A DNA stretch of 64,000 nucleotides from Acetobacter orientalis (GTDB lineage Bacteria > Pseudomonadota > Alphaproteobacteria > Acetobacterales > Acetobacteraceae): assembly GCF_000963965.1 (NCBI RefSeq), contig NZ_BAMX01000003.1:1-64000 (forward strand), written 5' to 3'. The notes under the pieces were generated by a model. It had not been told where the DNA came from and ran no database searches. It was given only the letters and a program-made list of their open reading frames with translations. Each line of letters opens with the position of its first letter. Within the stretch, counting starts at the first letter, position 1. Position numbers and translations under genes: made by a program. Shown here in pieces: positions 16,142 to 25,448 of this stretch.

Positions 16142-17692
16142 ATGACCGTTCTGACTACACCCCATAAAAAAGACATTCAAACTATTCTCGAGTCTGAACA
16201 GTTTGACACCACTTTTTATTTAGCAAACTACCCCGAAGTTAAACACTCAGGTCTAGATCCCTTAGTGCATTATGTCGCTTTTGGTTACAAAGAGCACAAA
16301 AACCCTAACGCAACATTCAATACTGAAATTTACCAAAGCCTATTTTCAAAAATTATTGCCAAAAATGAAAACCCTTTTGCGCATTATTTACGCAATAAAA
16401 CCAATACGCTTTTTTTTGAAAAAGGGCTGCTACAAAATTATTCGCACGATATCTTAACAAAATGCCTCAAAAAATTAAAAAACTACGCTCTTTTCGATGA
16501 AGAATATTATAAAACGCTTCACAAAACAGTGCAGTTTTCCACCATTTCTCCAACACAGCACGCTCTGTTACATGGCATTGGCGAAGGGCGCGATATTCTC
16601 TCCCCCCATCGTATGGCACAATATTATGGTAACCAATGCCAGAAAAAACTCACTTACACTCCGCTACCCTATACCCCTCAAGCCCCACAACCGCGCTCTA
16701 TTGGCGTTTTTTACCATACAGAGGGTAATAGTTTTATTCAGGAACTTGCCCAAACTCTTGCCACAGCTTTGCAGCAAAGTGGGCTTAATACCCAAACCAT
16801 GACAGAAAAAACACCTCTGGCCCGCAAACCAGAGTTGTGTATTTTCTGCGCACCACACGAATTCTTTTTTCTAGACGGTAGTGAAGCATGGAAGCAGGAA
16901 GACATAATGGCCCGCGCCATTATGTTTAATACCGAACAACCCCATACGCTTTGGTTTACACGTGGGCTAATTTACTGCCTTATGGCCGCAGGTATTATGG
17001 ATTTATGCGTGCAAAGCCTACCCGCGTTTGCACAATTTGGTGTGCCTGTTTTCCATTTTGACCCACTCCCCACACCACATAAAAATACCTTAACCAATGC
17101 CGATAAACAAACAGCGTTATTCCGCACGCTACCACCCACCGCCCGCCATGCAGCACCCCCGACAACGCCCTTAGCTAAGCGTGTGTTTGATATCAGTTTT
17201 TTTGGTAATATTTCTTATAAACGCGAAAAGTTTTTTGCAAATCATGCAAGTTTTTTTGCAGCTTATAACTGCTTTCTTTATTACCGCAAAACAGATGGCC
17301 CCTTAACCACCCAAGGTCGTTACGCCATTTTGGCACACTTACCGCGATATATTGCAGAACATTCAAAAATTTTTCTTAATATCCACCGTGATGATAACCA
17401 TTTTTTTGAATGGCACCGTATGGTTCTACAAGGTATGGCAGCCGGTGCTGTTGTGGTGAGTGAAGAGTGCTTTCCGCACCCACTCTACAAAGCAGGCACA
17501 CACTATTTAACAGAAACCACCCGCCACATGCCAAATCTTATTGAATGGCTCCTCGATACCCTAGAGGGACAACAAGAGGCCGAAAAAGTGCGTCAAAATT
17601 GTTTTAAACTTTTTAATAATAAAACGCTTATTCGCTCCAAAAAACAGGATTTAGCAAGTTATATTTCTTCTGTATGGGCAAAACAACAATGA
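16142..17692 (+). CDS. Glycosyltransferase with N-terminal YPEV/HYL modules (GT-B type)
   Basis: 516 aa. Three degenerate copies of the module also seen in the divergent small protein occupy residues 21-54 (FDTTFYLANYPEVKHSG), 59-86 and 118-152 (FDEEYYKTL ... HALLHGIGEGRDI). The C-terminal half resembles the glycosyl transferase group 1 C-terminal domain: FFGNISYKREKFF, then IFLNIHRDDNHFFEWHRMVLQGMAAGAVVVSEE, the usual nucleotide-sugar part. Acceptor and donor are unknown. The gene is markedly richer in A and T than its surroundings, with AAA, TTT and ATT favoured, and overlaps the next transferase by ATGA. Together they probably decorate or build a surface polysaccharide. Confidence 0.75.
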   Translation: MTVLTTPHKKDIQTILESEQFDTTFYLANYPEVKHSGLDPLVHYVAFGYKEHKNPNATFNTEIYQSLFSKIIAKNENPFAHYLRNKTNTLFFEKGLLQNYSHDILTKCLKKLKNYALFDEEYYKTLHKTVQFSTISPTQHALLHGIGEGRDILSPHRMAQYYGNQCQKKLTYTPLPYTPQAPQPRSIGVFYHTEGNSFIQELAQTLATALQQSGLNTQTMTEKTPLARKPELCIFCAPHEFFFLDGSEAWKQEDIMARAIMFNTEQPHTLWFTRGLIYCLMAAGIMDLCVQSLPAFAQFGVPVFHFDPLPTPHKNTLTNADKQTALFRTLPPTARHAAPPTTPLAKRVFDISFFGNISYKREKFFANHASFFAAYNCFLYYRKTDGPLTTQGRYAILAHLPRYIAEHSKIFLNIHRDDNHFFEWHRMVLQGMAAGAVVVSEECFPHPLYKAGTHYLTETTRHMPNLIEWLLDTLEGQQEAEKVRQNCFKLFNNKTLIRSKKQDLASYISSVWAKQQ

Positions 17693-18465
17693 CCCTCTTT
17701 AAACCATGGGACCCTGCACCCAACGGTATTTTTAGCCATAAAAAGAAAACACCCCCACCACCAGACCTTATTAGTATTTGCCTAACACATTATAATTACA
17801 CTGATTACGTTATAGAGTGCCTAGACTCTCTCGCCGAGCAAACACATCAAGCCCTAGATCTTGTGTTTATTGATGATGCCTCAACGCAAGATAGCGTTAT
17901 CCCGCTTATTTTATCGTGGCTTGAATCCAATAAAAATCGTTTTTACAGAATAACCTTCCTGGAAAACAAATATAATCAAGGCCCTTCTTTTTCACGTAAT
18001 ATGGCCTTTAAGCACGCCTTGGCCCCCAGTGTATTTATTATAGATGCCGATAATATGCTTTACCCAGAAGCCCTAGAAAAACTTTATGCTACCCTACAGC
18101 ATGGAAATTTTCCTGCTGTTTACTGCCAGCTTGAAGAATTTGGAGACCGCACTGGTATTGGCCGGGCCGATATTTGGGACCCAGATTTAATGCGCAAAGC
18201 CAATTATGTAGATGTTATGGCCCTTGTACGCAAAACAGCTTGGCAGCAAGTGGGCGGTTTTTCTCATATAGAAGAAGGGTGGGAAGATTATGATTTCTGG
18301 CTCAAATTTATTGACCATAACCTAGAACCTGCTTACCTGCCTGAAATATTGTGCCGCTACCGTGTGCATGAAAATTCACGCACGGCCCGCGAAGCCTTAC
18401 GCGCACACCACCGACTAGAACTCATCATGGCTTTTCGCCACCCAACGCCGCTCGACAAGACCTAA
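17689..18465 (+). CDS. Family 2 glycosyltransferase (GT-A)
   Basis: 258 aa. The start at 17689 gives an ATGA overlap with the previous gene and so probable translational coupling. GT2 features: ISICLTHYNYTDYVIECLDSL, LVFIDDAST, the DxD motif in FIIDADNML, and GWEDYDFWLKF carrying the ED catalytic base. It is a soluble, single-domain enzyme without membrane helices. The low-GC composition matches the upstream gene, which supports joint acquisition. The sugar transferred cannot be predicted. Confidence 0.88.
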   Translation: MTLFKPWDPAPNGIFSHKKKTPPPPDLISICLTHYNYTDYVIECLDSLAEQTHQALDLVFIDDASTQDSVIPLILSWLESNKNRFYRITFLENKYNQGPSFSRNMAFKHALAPSVFIIDADNMLYPEALEKLYATLQHGNFPAVYCQLEEFGDRTGIGRADIWDPDLMRKANYVDVMALVRKTAWQQVGGFSHIEEGWEDYDFWLKFIDHNLEPAYLPEILCRYRVHENSRTAREALRAHHRLELIMAFRHPTPLDKT

Positions 18466-18496
18466 GCTGGATTAGCCATAAAAATACTCAGCCAAT

Positions 18497-18533
18497 AAAA
18501 AACCCCACCCCTTAAAAAAAGGAGGTGGGGTTT
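18497..18533. terminator. Bidirectional terminator between glycosyltransferase and M16 peptidase
   Basis: AAACCCCACC (18500-18509) pairs with GGTGGGGTTT (18524-18533) around an A-rich loop, with further A before and T within the arms. The genes on both sides converge on it. Confidence 0.82.
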
Positions 18534-18553
18534 GAGTGTTCGCTAAAAAGCAA

Positions 18554-21322
18554 TTACCATGTAGGGGTAGGGCCTTTTACAATTTGTGCCATACCATCTG
18601 CCCGCAGCCATTTTTTAAACGCAGCCTGCACGTCTTCTGCACTGGCTTTATAATATGCTTGTGCCGCGCGGTCTGCTGTGTCTAACGGTAAACCAAGCTG
18701 AGTTAGGTTAATATACTCGCTTGCAATGCCAGACAGGCTTGCCCTGCGCAGGGGCAGGCTACGGAGTAAAGAGGCTTTCGCTAATGAGAGCTCTTCTGCC
18801 GTAGGCGCAGCAGACTGCATGTCTTTTAAGTCCTGCATGGCAGCAACACGGGCTTTACCCACTTTATCTGGGTCTGCACCGTAACTTATGCTGTAATTAG
18901 CGCGTGTACGGCTCCATGAAAAAGCACTGCTTACAGTGTAAACATAGCCAGTTTTAACACGCAAGTCTCGGTAAAGGCGCGACGAGAACAGCCCACCGCC
19001 TAAAACCTCGTTCCCAAGTTGGAGCAAGAAATGGTCTGGGTTAGATACGAGTAAGCCCAAGTTTTGTGCCAAAACCACCTCGTCTTGCACACTGCTTTTA
19101 TCGGGCACATTTGCACGAGAGGGTTTGTTAAGCGGCACAGTCGGTAAATCAAGGTTGGGGGTTGGGCCGTCAGCTTTCCAAGCACCAAATTCTTTTTCTA
19201 CTACCGCTTTGGCTTTTTCTGGCGTTATGTCACCAGTAATCACAATAGTGGTTAGGTCTGGGCGCCATGCTTTTTGATAGTATTTCACCACATCATCGCG
19301 CGAGATAGCCATAATACTGTGTGGTGTTGCCTCACGCAGTGTGGGGTCTTTTGGGGGTACCAAGGCTTTTTCTATCGCGCGTTCAAACAAATACCCCGGA
19401 GACTGCAACACACCGCCCTGCGCCTGCGCAGACTGTGCTTTAACAACCTGAAAAGCTTGTTCAGGAAAAGCCGGGTGCAGCTCATTTTCTGCCAGTAAAG
19501 CCATACCTTTTTCAAAATCTGGCGTTTGCACAGCTAAAGAGAAGCTCCCCCCTGCCTCCTCCCATGCAGGAATATCGTCTAACGCTTTGCGAAAAGCTAA
19601 GCGGTTATGCTGCGTTGTGCCATAAGAGAACAACTCTTCTGCCACACTGCTAATGCCTTCTTTACCTTCTGGCTCTTGCAAGTCTGGTTTTTGGCGCACC
19701 TGCCCGCTTACCTGCACCGTATGCCCAACATGGGCAGGCCACACAATAAGCTGCAAGCCATTCGCTAATGTGGTCACATAAGGCTGTTTAGATGGCTGTG
19801 GCGCTTCAAGCTGCATAAGGGCTTTTTCTGCCCATTCAGGCAGCTTTACTGGCTTATCTGGGGCAGAAGCAAACGATTCTGCGCCACCAAACCCTTTGCC
19901 TGCCACAGCTTTACCAGAGCTTTCTGGCACCAACACAGCCGTTACCGCATGGGTTGGGTCAAGTAATGTTGCTGCTAATTTGTTAACCGCTTCTCGTGTT
20001 ACGGCTTCATACGCCGCTACGGCATCACCGGGTGACTCAAGCCCCCTAAATGTCAGGGCGTCTGACCACGTTTCTGCAAGCCCGCTTACAGAGTTAGCAG
20101 AAAACTGAAGCTGCGCCACTTCACGCCGTTTAGCGGCCTCAACCAACTCTGCTGGCACACCGTCTTTGCGTATTTTTTCTAAAACACCACGCAATTCAGC
20201 TAACATTTTATTGGAATCCCCTCCTTTAGGGAAGGCTCCAAGGGCCAATCCAAACCCGGCGTGTTTTTTAGGCGCATATTCAAAACCTGCCATAAGCGCC
20301 TTGCCTTGCGGCACGAGGTCGTACAAGGCTCCACGCTGGCTGCTGAGCACGTCAGACAAAATATCAGCCGTAGCAAAGTCTGCCGCGGCCCGGCCCGGCA
20401 TAGGGAAGGCAAGCGTTGCAAACCCTACAGGGTAGTCTGTTGGGAGAGACAACGTGCGCGCTGGGGCTGGCACCGGCTTAATATCCTGCCGTTTAGGAAT
20501 TGTGCGGCGAGGAATGGGGCCAAAAATTTCGCGCACCTGCTCCAGTGTTGTTACGGGGTTTATATCCCCTGCAATAACAAGAATGGCATTGTTGGGTGCA
20601 TACCATTTTTCGTAAAACTGCCGCAGAAGTGCTGCCTTTGTTTTATCAAACGATGGCCGGGTGCCTAAAGCATCGTGCGCATAAGGTGTGCCCGCAAACA
20701 AAATTGACTGTAGCTGCTCAATATACCGATACGCCGGGCTAGACAGGTCGCGTGAGACTTCCTGCTCTATCGCGCCGCGTTCTTTGTCCCAATCGGCCTC
20801 ACTTAACGTAAGCCCACCCATGCGCAGCGCTTCAATTTTTAACAAAACAGGTAGGTCTTTTGCCTGTGCTGTATAAAAATAACGGGTTACATCTTCGGTC
20901 GTAAAGGCATTGTAACTCCCGCCTAGCCGCGTGCCTACCGCAGCCAATTGGTCTTTATCTAGCCCTTTGCTCCCACGAAACATCATGTGTTCCAGCGCAT
21001 GCGCGGTGCCGGGAAAGCCTTCTGGGGCTTCAGCGGAGCCTACAAGGTAGTTTAACTGTGTGGTCACAACCGGGGCTAAACGGTTGGGTATAATAACAAC
21101 CTGCAACCCATTAGGCAGCGTGGCCCGCACAACCTGTGCACTACTTAATGCCGCCGGAATACGGGTAGAAGGCATAGCAGGCGCCACTTGCTGCGCATGC
21201 GCTACCTGCCCCACATGGCCAGAAGACAGCGCCGTGCCTGCCAGCATGCAAACCCCTAACACCACAGGGGAAAACTTGCTGCATTTATAATTATTTTTAG
21301 CAAAAAAGTTTTTCTGTTTCAT
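18554..21322 (-). CDS. M16 family zinc metallopeptidase, double-domain
   Basis: 922 aa with a signal peptide ending at about residue 43 (AHA), so periplasmic. The inverted zinc motif HALEH is at residues 108-112, followed about 75 residues later by the third ligand region ERGAIEQEVSRD. Two further M16 C-type domains follow, and a second, inactive N-domain starts near LANGLQLIVWPAH. A C-terminal GGGLFSSRLYRDLRVKTGYVYT is typical. This is the pitrilysin/insulinase-like arrangement of two fused halves of about 450 residues. Its job is probably peptide degradation in the periplasm. It stands between a terminator and the 2OG oxygenase gene. Confidence 0.92.
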   Translation of the reverse strand: MKQKNFFAKNNYKCSKFSPVVLGVCMLAGTALSSGHVGQVAHAQQVAPAMPSTRIPAALSSAQVVRATLPNGLQVVIIPNRLAPVVTTQLNYLVGSAEAPEGFPGTAHALEHMMFRGSKGLDKDQLAAVGTRLGGSYNAFTTEDVTRYFYTAQAKDLPVLLKIEALRMGGLTLSEADWDKERGAIEQEVSRDLSSPAYRYIEQLQSILFAGTPYAHDALGTRPSFDKTKAALLRQFYEKWYAPNNAILVIAGDINPVTTLEQVREIFGPIPRRTIPKRQDIKPVPAPARTLSLPTDYPVGFATLAFPMPGRAAADFATADILSDVLSSQRGALYDLVPQGKALMAGFEYAPKKHAGFGLALGAFPKGGDSNKMLAELRGVLEKIRKDGVPAELVEAAKRREVAQLQFSANSVSGLAETWSDALTFRGLESPGDAVAAYEAVTREAVNKLAATLLDPTHAVTAVLVPESSGKAVAGKGFGGAESFASAPDKPVKLPEWAEKALMQLEAPQPSKQPYVTTLANGLQLIVWPAHVGHTVQVSGQVRQKPDLQEPEGKEGISSVAEELFSYGTTQHNRLAFRKALDDIPAWEEAGGSFSLAVQTPDFEKGMALLAENELHPAFPEQAFQVVKAQSAQAQGGVLQSPGYLFERAIEKALVPPKDPTLREATPHSIMAISRDDVVKYYQKAWRPDLTTIVITGDITPEKAKAVVEKEFGAWKADGPTPNLDLPTVPLNKPSRANVPDKSSVQDEVVLAQNLGLLVSNPDHFLLQLGNEVLGGGLFSSRLYRDLRVKTGYVYTVSSAFSWSRTRANYSISYGADPDKVGKARVAAMQDLKDMQSAAPTAEELSLAKASLLRSLPLRRASLSGIASEYINLTQLGLPLDTADRAAQAYYKASAEDVQAAFKKWLRADGMAQIVKGPTPTW

Positions 21323-21401
21323 AAAAAATCAATCATTCCTGTGTTGGGTCAGGGGCGGGAGTAAAAAAAAGCCAAGCATGCCATTACAATGGCGCTATGC
21401 C

Positions 21402-22061
21402 TTAAAGAGCTGCACCGGGTAGAGAGAACTTTTTGGCAATAGCCGAAATCTGGTGCCGCCGTAATTCTGAGCGCGCGCGGGCATCTTGAGTCATGTAGTT
21501 CAGCTGGATGGTATAGCGTTGCCCTACAAACTGCCTATGCCCATGCCATGTTGTTGGCCCATTGGGAAAAATAAGCAGCGTGCCATCAACTGGCTGCACT
21601 TCTTTGGCGTAATCTTCAATATCGTGCGGGCCACGCAGCAGGCGCAGGCAGCCCTCTTGCTTTTGCCATGTCTCACCCGCTGGGTTGAGATACAGCAAAA
21701 TGGTCACCCGTTTTGCTAAAGAATCTGTGTGAATGCGCCCGTCTTTTTCGCGGGTGCGACCCCGAATGGTCAGCATAGAAGGCGCATGCGCTAAATCGAG
21801 GTTAAATTTTTGCGCAATAAGCTGCCGTAGCTCAGGCCCTTCCATTTGCGTGACCAAAGCCTGCACTAAAGGCGAGAGGGTAAGAGCCGATGGCGGAAAA
21901 GACCCGCCAGACGTTATCTCTGGCATAGCCGCAAACAGACGCGGCAAATCCTCCTTCCTGATGAAATTTGGCACCACCACATGCGTAAAAGGCTCTGTGC
22001 AAACAGGTGCCGCAGCAAGTGCTGCATAATCTGGATGGAGGGTGTTTTCTGACGTTGTCAT
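21402..22061 (-). CDS. 2-oxoglutarate/Fe(II)-dependent oxygenase
   Basis: 219 aa. A double-stranded beta-helix iron site is readable: H111 and D113 in GRIHTDSLAKRVT, then a distal His in TWHGHRQFVGQRYTIQ (H173 or H175) with R182 available for the 2-oxoglutarate carboxylate. LLYLNPAGETWQKQEGCLRLLRG fits the PF13640-type prolyl-hydroxylase fold. Substrate is unknown; relatives near glycan genes sometimes act on sugars or peptides. It is monocistronic in appearance, between M16 and AsmA genes on the same strand. Confidence 0.85.
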   Translation of the reverse strand: MTTSENTLHPDYAALAAAPVCTEPFTHVVVPNFIRKEDLPRLFAAMPEITSGGSFPPSALTLSPLVQALVTQMEGPELRQLIAQKFNLDLAHAPSMLTIRGRTREKDGRIHTDSLAKRVTILLYLNPAGETWQKQEGCLRLLRGPHDIEDYAKEVQPVDGTLLIFPNGPTTWHGHRQFVGQRYTIQLNYMTQDARARSELRRHQISAIAKKFSLPGAAL

Positions 22062-22153
22062 GGCTTTGGGTCCAGATAGTCAAATACTAAGCCCACACGG
22101 TAGAAGGGTTGCGCCGCCCTAACAAGCCCCAGCCCAACTGGCGGCCGCTGCCG

Positions 22154-24145
22154 CTAGGGGGCAATGGCGCGGTAACACGCATTTTGTTGGGCAAATTGCC
22201 GCACCCCTTCTGGCAGGCTGTTAAGGCGTTCACTTTGCGCCAACATCTGCCGCCCCGTAGCAGACAAACCCGCCAAACCAATGCGCGGCTTGGCAAAGCT
22301 ACCACTCACACGCACCGGAATATCTAAGGCAAAACTGCCAGTTGTGGCCCGTTGGGTTGCAAAAATAAGGTCAAACGAGCGGTTGTTCAGGTTAAAACGT
22401 GCATTGGCCGATAGCGTGCCCTGCTCGGTTTTAAGGCGCAAAGGCAGCACCTGTCCTATGCCATTTTGCGCACTCACAACACCTAATAAACACGTAATAG
22501 GTGTTGTGCCTGTCGCTTTATGAAAAAGCAGCCCAAGATCAGCCGAGGCTGCCCGTATCACCGCACTTTCTAACGTGCCCCCGGTCATGCCTACCGCAGC
22601 CGCAATGGTAGCGTGGCTTATGGCCGCGTTTAGGGTTGGCTGTGTGGCCTCTGCCGTCATTTGTAAGGTGGCCCGGCCCTTAATAGGCACAGGCTGAAAA
22701 CCGAGTGCGCGCCTATACGCCTCTATATCTACACCGCTTACAAGCGCTTTGGCTTGTATATGCGTGTTACCCTGCGGGCGCGCCTGTAACTGCCCAGAGG
22801 CCGCAAGTGTTGCCCCTAAATAGCCCACCCGCATTTCCTGCACGCCTACCACACCGGGCATAACAGATGCCAAAATAGAAAAATTTTGAAAATTATAGAC
22901 ATTATAGGCAACAGACTGCGCAGTTAAATGGGCTTCTATCAACGGGTCTGGGGTTTGGCTTACAGCAAGCGGCAGGTCGGCCTCTGCACTTTGGCCTGCG
23001 TGCTCGGCCTTTACGAGCAGGGTGTTCATGTTCAAATGCTCAAATGCAATATCGGCTTTTACATGGTCTGGCTGCGTATGTGTGCCCTCGTATAATTCAG
23101 CTAAGGCAACGCTCAATTTATTCCCTTTTAGCGCAGCATGCCCTTTGGTGAGTTGCCATAGGTCACCTGCATGCACAAACTGCCCTGCCATGCTCAATGG
23201 TATATTTTGGGGCAATTTATAGCCAACTACCGCCGCTAAGGGGGCAGAGGTTGGGGTCTCTACCTGCACAGCGCCCGCCAAGCCATCTGCGTTCAGTGGG
23301 TCTGTTGCTGTGCCAGTAAACACAACAGATAAATCACCCGATGTAACACGCACAGCCATACCATAAGGCGTTTGATACTGCCGCAACATGGCAAAGGGTT
23401 GTAATGTTGCCTCTAAATGCACGGGCAACGTGTTGTATGCTCCGTCAACCACAAGGCTAATGGGGGTTTGTGCCCCTTGGGTTTGCATATGCACGGCATG
23501 CAATACGCTCTGATAAGAAACACCATGCGCGGTGCGGTAGGTTACATCGCTCTGCTCTAGCTCTGCCTCTAGTACAGTTGGGTAGTGTGCACGGTCTTTT
23601 GCCACGGGCATAATAGGCTGCTGGCTCGGCTGTGGTGGCGCATGGCCTGCACTTTGCAAGCCTGCAACGGCAGGCGGCGTAGGGGCAGCACTAGGCACCG
23701 CTAACATACCTTGTGTTTTAAAGCGCCAGTTAGGCACACCCGCGGGTGTTCTTTCTACTAAAACATGCACACCCTGTGCGCGCACATGGCGCACAACCAT
23801 GGGGCCAGAAAAAAGAGAGCTCAGCTTAACGTCAACACCCAAATAGCCTACTTGCACCATATCTGGCGCGCTGCCACCTGCTACGTTGGCTACCTGCACG
23901 TTTTGAAACTGCACCCCCACCCACGCACCCGGCGTTATGGTAAGGCTTTGTATGCTCACTGCCCGCCCCAATAAGGCAGTGGCCCGCTTACTTGCTAAAG
24001 AGGCTAAATTAATATGGCCCAGCGCAAACCACCCCACCGTAGTTGTGGCAACACCTAAAAGGGCAATACCCCCACAGCCATAGGCTAACCATGCCCGTGT
24101 GCGCTTTTTAGGCTCACTTTTCTCTGCCCTGTTTTGCTCTGCCAT
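22154..24145 (-). CDS. AsmA family protein
   Basis: 663 aa. The ATG at 24145 has an excellent AAGGATAAAGGCC just upstream, so the 18-residue longer frame is rejected. A charged N-terminus precedes one membrane helix (LAYGCGGIALLGVATTTVGW), and the rest is a long periplasmic beta-rich body: LLGRAVSIQSLTITPGAWVGVQFQNVQV is the AsmA N-terminal domain, and SVRGTFAxP-like repeats end with FALDIPVRVSGSFAKPRIGL. AsmA-type proteins are thought to form bridges that move phospholipid to the outer membrane, in line with the Mla and hopanoid genes elsewhere in the window. Confidence 0.85.
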   Translation of the reverse strand: MAEQNRAEKSEPKKRTRAWLAYGCGGIALLGVATTTVGWFALGHINLASLASKRATALLGRAVSIQSLTITPGAWVGVQFQNVQVANVAGGSAPDMVQVGYLGVDVKLSSLFSGPMVVRHVRAQGVHVLVERTPAGVPNWRFKTQGMLAVPSAAPTPPAVAGLQSAGHAPPQPSQQPIMPVAKDRAHYPTVLEAELEQSDVTYRTAHGVSYQSVLHAVHMQTQGAQTPISLVVDGAYNTLPVHLEATLQPFAMLRQYQTPYGMAVRVTSGDLSVVFTGTATDPLNADGLAGAVQVETPTSAPLAAVVGYKLPQNIPLSMAGQFVHAGDLWQLTKGHAALKGNKLSVALAELYEGTHTQPDHVKADIAFEHLNMNTLLVKAEHAGQSAEADLPLAVSQTPDPLIEAHLTAQSVAYNVYNFQNFSILASVMPGVVGVQEMRVGYLGATLAASGQLQARPQGNTHIQAKALVSGVDIEAYRRALGFQPVPIKGRATLQMTAEATQPTLNAAISHATIAAAVGMTGGTLESAVIRAASADLGLLFHKATGTTPITCLLGVVSAQNGIGQVLPLRLKTEQGTLSANARFNLNNRSFDLIFATQRATTGSFALDIPVRVSGSFAKPRIGLAGLSATGRQMLAQSERLNSLPEGVRQFAQQNACYRAIAP

Positions 24146-24348
24146 GGCCTTTATCCTTGCTTGCCCTTGGGTTGGGGCGTTTGCATGGCTCATGGGCACC
24201 CCGGCAACGCAGGCTGGGCTAAAATTAAGCTACAAGAGCATGCTGAACTCACGTAAAAAACGTATCTGAGCCCATACACCAGAAAGTACACCCCCGCCAT
24301 GCCCAGTTTACAACACACCCCCACACGCCCGGCCCGGACAGCTTAAAC

Positions 24349-25434
24349 ATGCCCCCTCATACACCGTCTTCTCAACAAGCACGGGCTGTGCTGGCCGCCA
24401 TGATGGCGGGGGTTATGGTTGTTTTTTCTTTGTGGGTTATACGGCCATTTTTACCTGCCGCCATATGGGCCGTAACGATAGGGGTTACAACATGGCCGCT
24501 TTTGCTACGCTTACAAAAAATACTCTGGGGTAGCAGGGGGTTAGCCGTAACCGTTACCACCATTTTTGCACTTTTGGTTTTTGTGCTGCCTTTTTGGCTG
24601 GCCACAACCGTTGTCATGACGCACTCTGGGGAATTGGTTAATTTTTCTCAAAATGTCATCAATTTCCGTATTCCTGCAGAGCCGCAATGGTTAGCCAACC
24701 TGCCCCTCATAGGCCACCGCACCACTGCTCTTTGGCATAAAATTGAAAATGCCCGCCTGCCCCAACTCCTTGATAGTATGCTGCCTGACGCTGGGCAAAT
24801 TATTCGTTGGGCATTAAGCTATCTGGGCGGTTTTAGTATTCTGGCACTCCAGTTTTTACTAACCCTAATTATTATGGCGGTTATACAAACCAAAGGCGAA
24901 GCCGCAGCCCAACTCATGACCGACTTTGGACAAGCCCTTGCCGGAAAACGCGGCAAAGACATGGTTTTTTTAGCAGGCCGCACCATTCGGGGCGTGGCTA
25001 TTGGGGTAACCGTTACCGCTTTGGTTGAAACGGCAGTAGGCGGCATTGGGCTTGAAATAACCGGCATGCCGTGGGCAAGCGTTTTAATAGCCATAACCTT
25101 TATGGCCTGCCTGCTACAGGCTGGGCCGGGTGTTACGCTTATTCCTGCTGTGCTCTGGATGTTTTTCTTTAAAGACCTGACCAGCGCCATTATTTTACTT
25201 GTAGTCACAATCTTAACAATTGTTATTGATAACCTGCTGCGGCCTTACCTTATTCGTAAACAGGCCAATATTCCGCTCATACTCATTATGGTAGGCGTTA
25301 TGGGGGGCTTAGCGGGTTTTGGGCTTGTTGGTATTTTTATTGGCCCGGTTATTTTGTCTGTTACCTACACATTAATAAAAAGCTGGTTGTCAGAAGCAAA
25401 GTCTGACAACCCAACTGCACCAACAGCCCCTTAA
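24349..25434 (+). CDS. AI-2E family transporter (YdiK-like permease)
   Basis: 361 aa membrane protein of the PF01594 family, with about seven to eight hydrophobic segments: two at the start (MMAGVMVVFSLWVIRPFLPAAIWAV), then a soluble middle (residues 85-150), then GGFSILALQFLLTLIIMAVIQ and the signature stretch VIDNLLRPYLIRKQANIPLILIMVGVMGGLAGFGLVGIFIGPV. Despite the family name, most members have no proven autoinducer role. It is convergent with uvrB, only 14 bases between stops, with no evident terminator. Confidence 0.88.
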   Translation: MPPHTPSSQQARAVLAAMMAGVMVVFSLWVIRPFLPAAIWAVTIGVTTWPLLLRLQKILWGSRGLAVTVTTIFALLVFVLPFWLATTVVMTHSGELVNFSQNVINFRIPAEPQWLANLPLIGHRTTALWHKIENARLPQLLDSMLPDAGQIIRWALSYLGGFSILALQFLLTLIIMAVIQTKGEAAAQLMTDFGQALAGKRGKDMVFLAGRTIRGVAIGVTVTALVETAVGGIGLEITGMPWASVLIAITFMACLLQAGPGVTLIPAVLWMFFFKDLTSAIILLVVTILTIVIDNLLRPYLIRKQANIPLILIMVGVMGGLAGFGLVGIFIGPVILSVTYTLIKSWLSEAKSDNPTAPTAP

Positions 25435-25448
25435 CCCACAAGCAAGGC

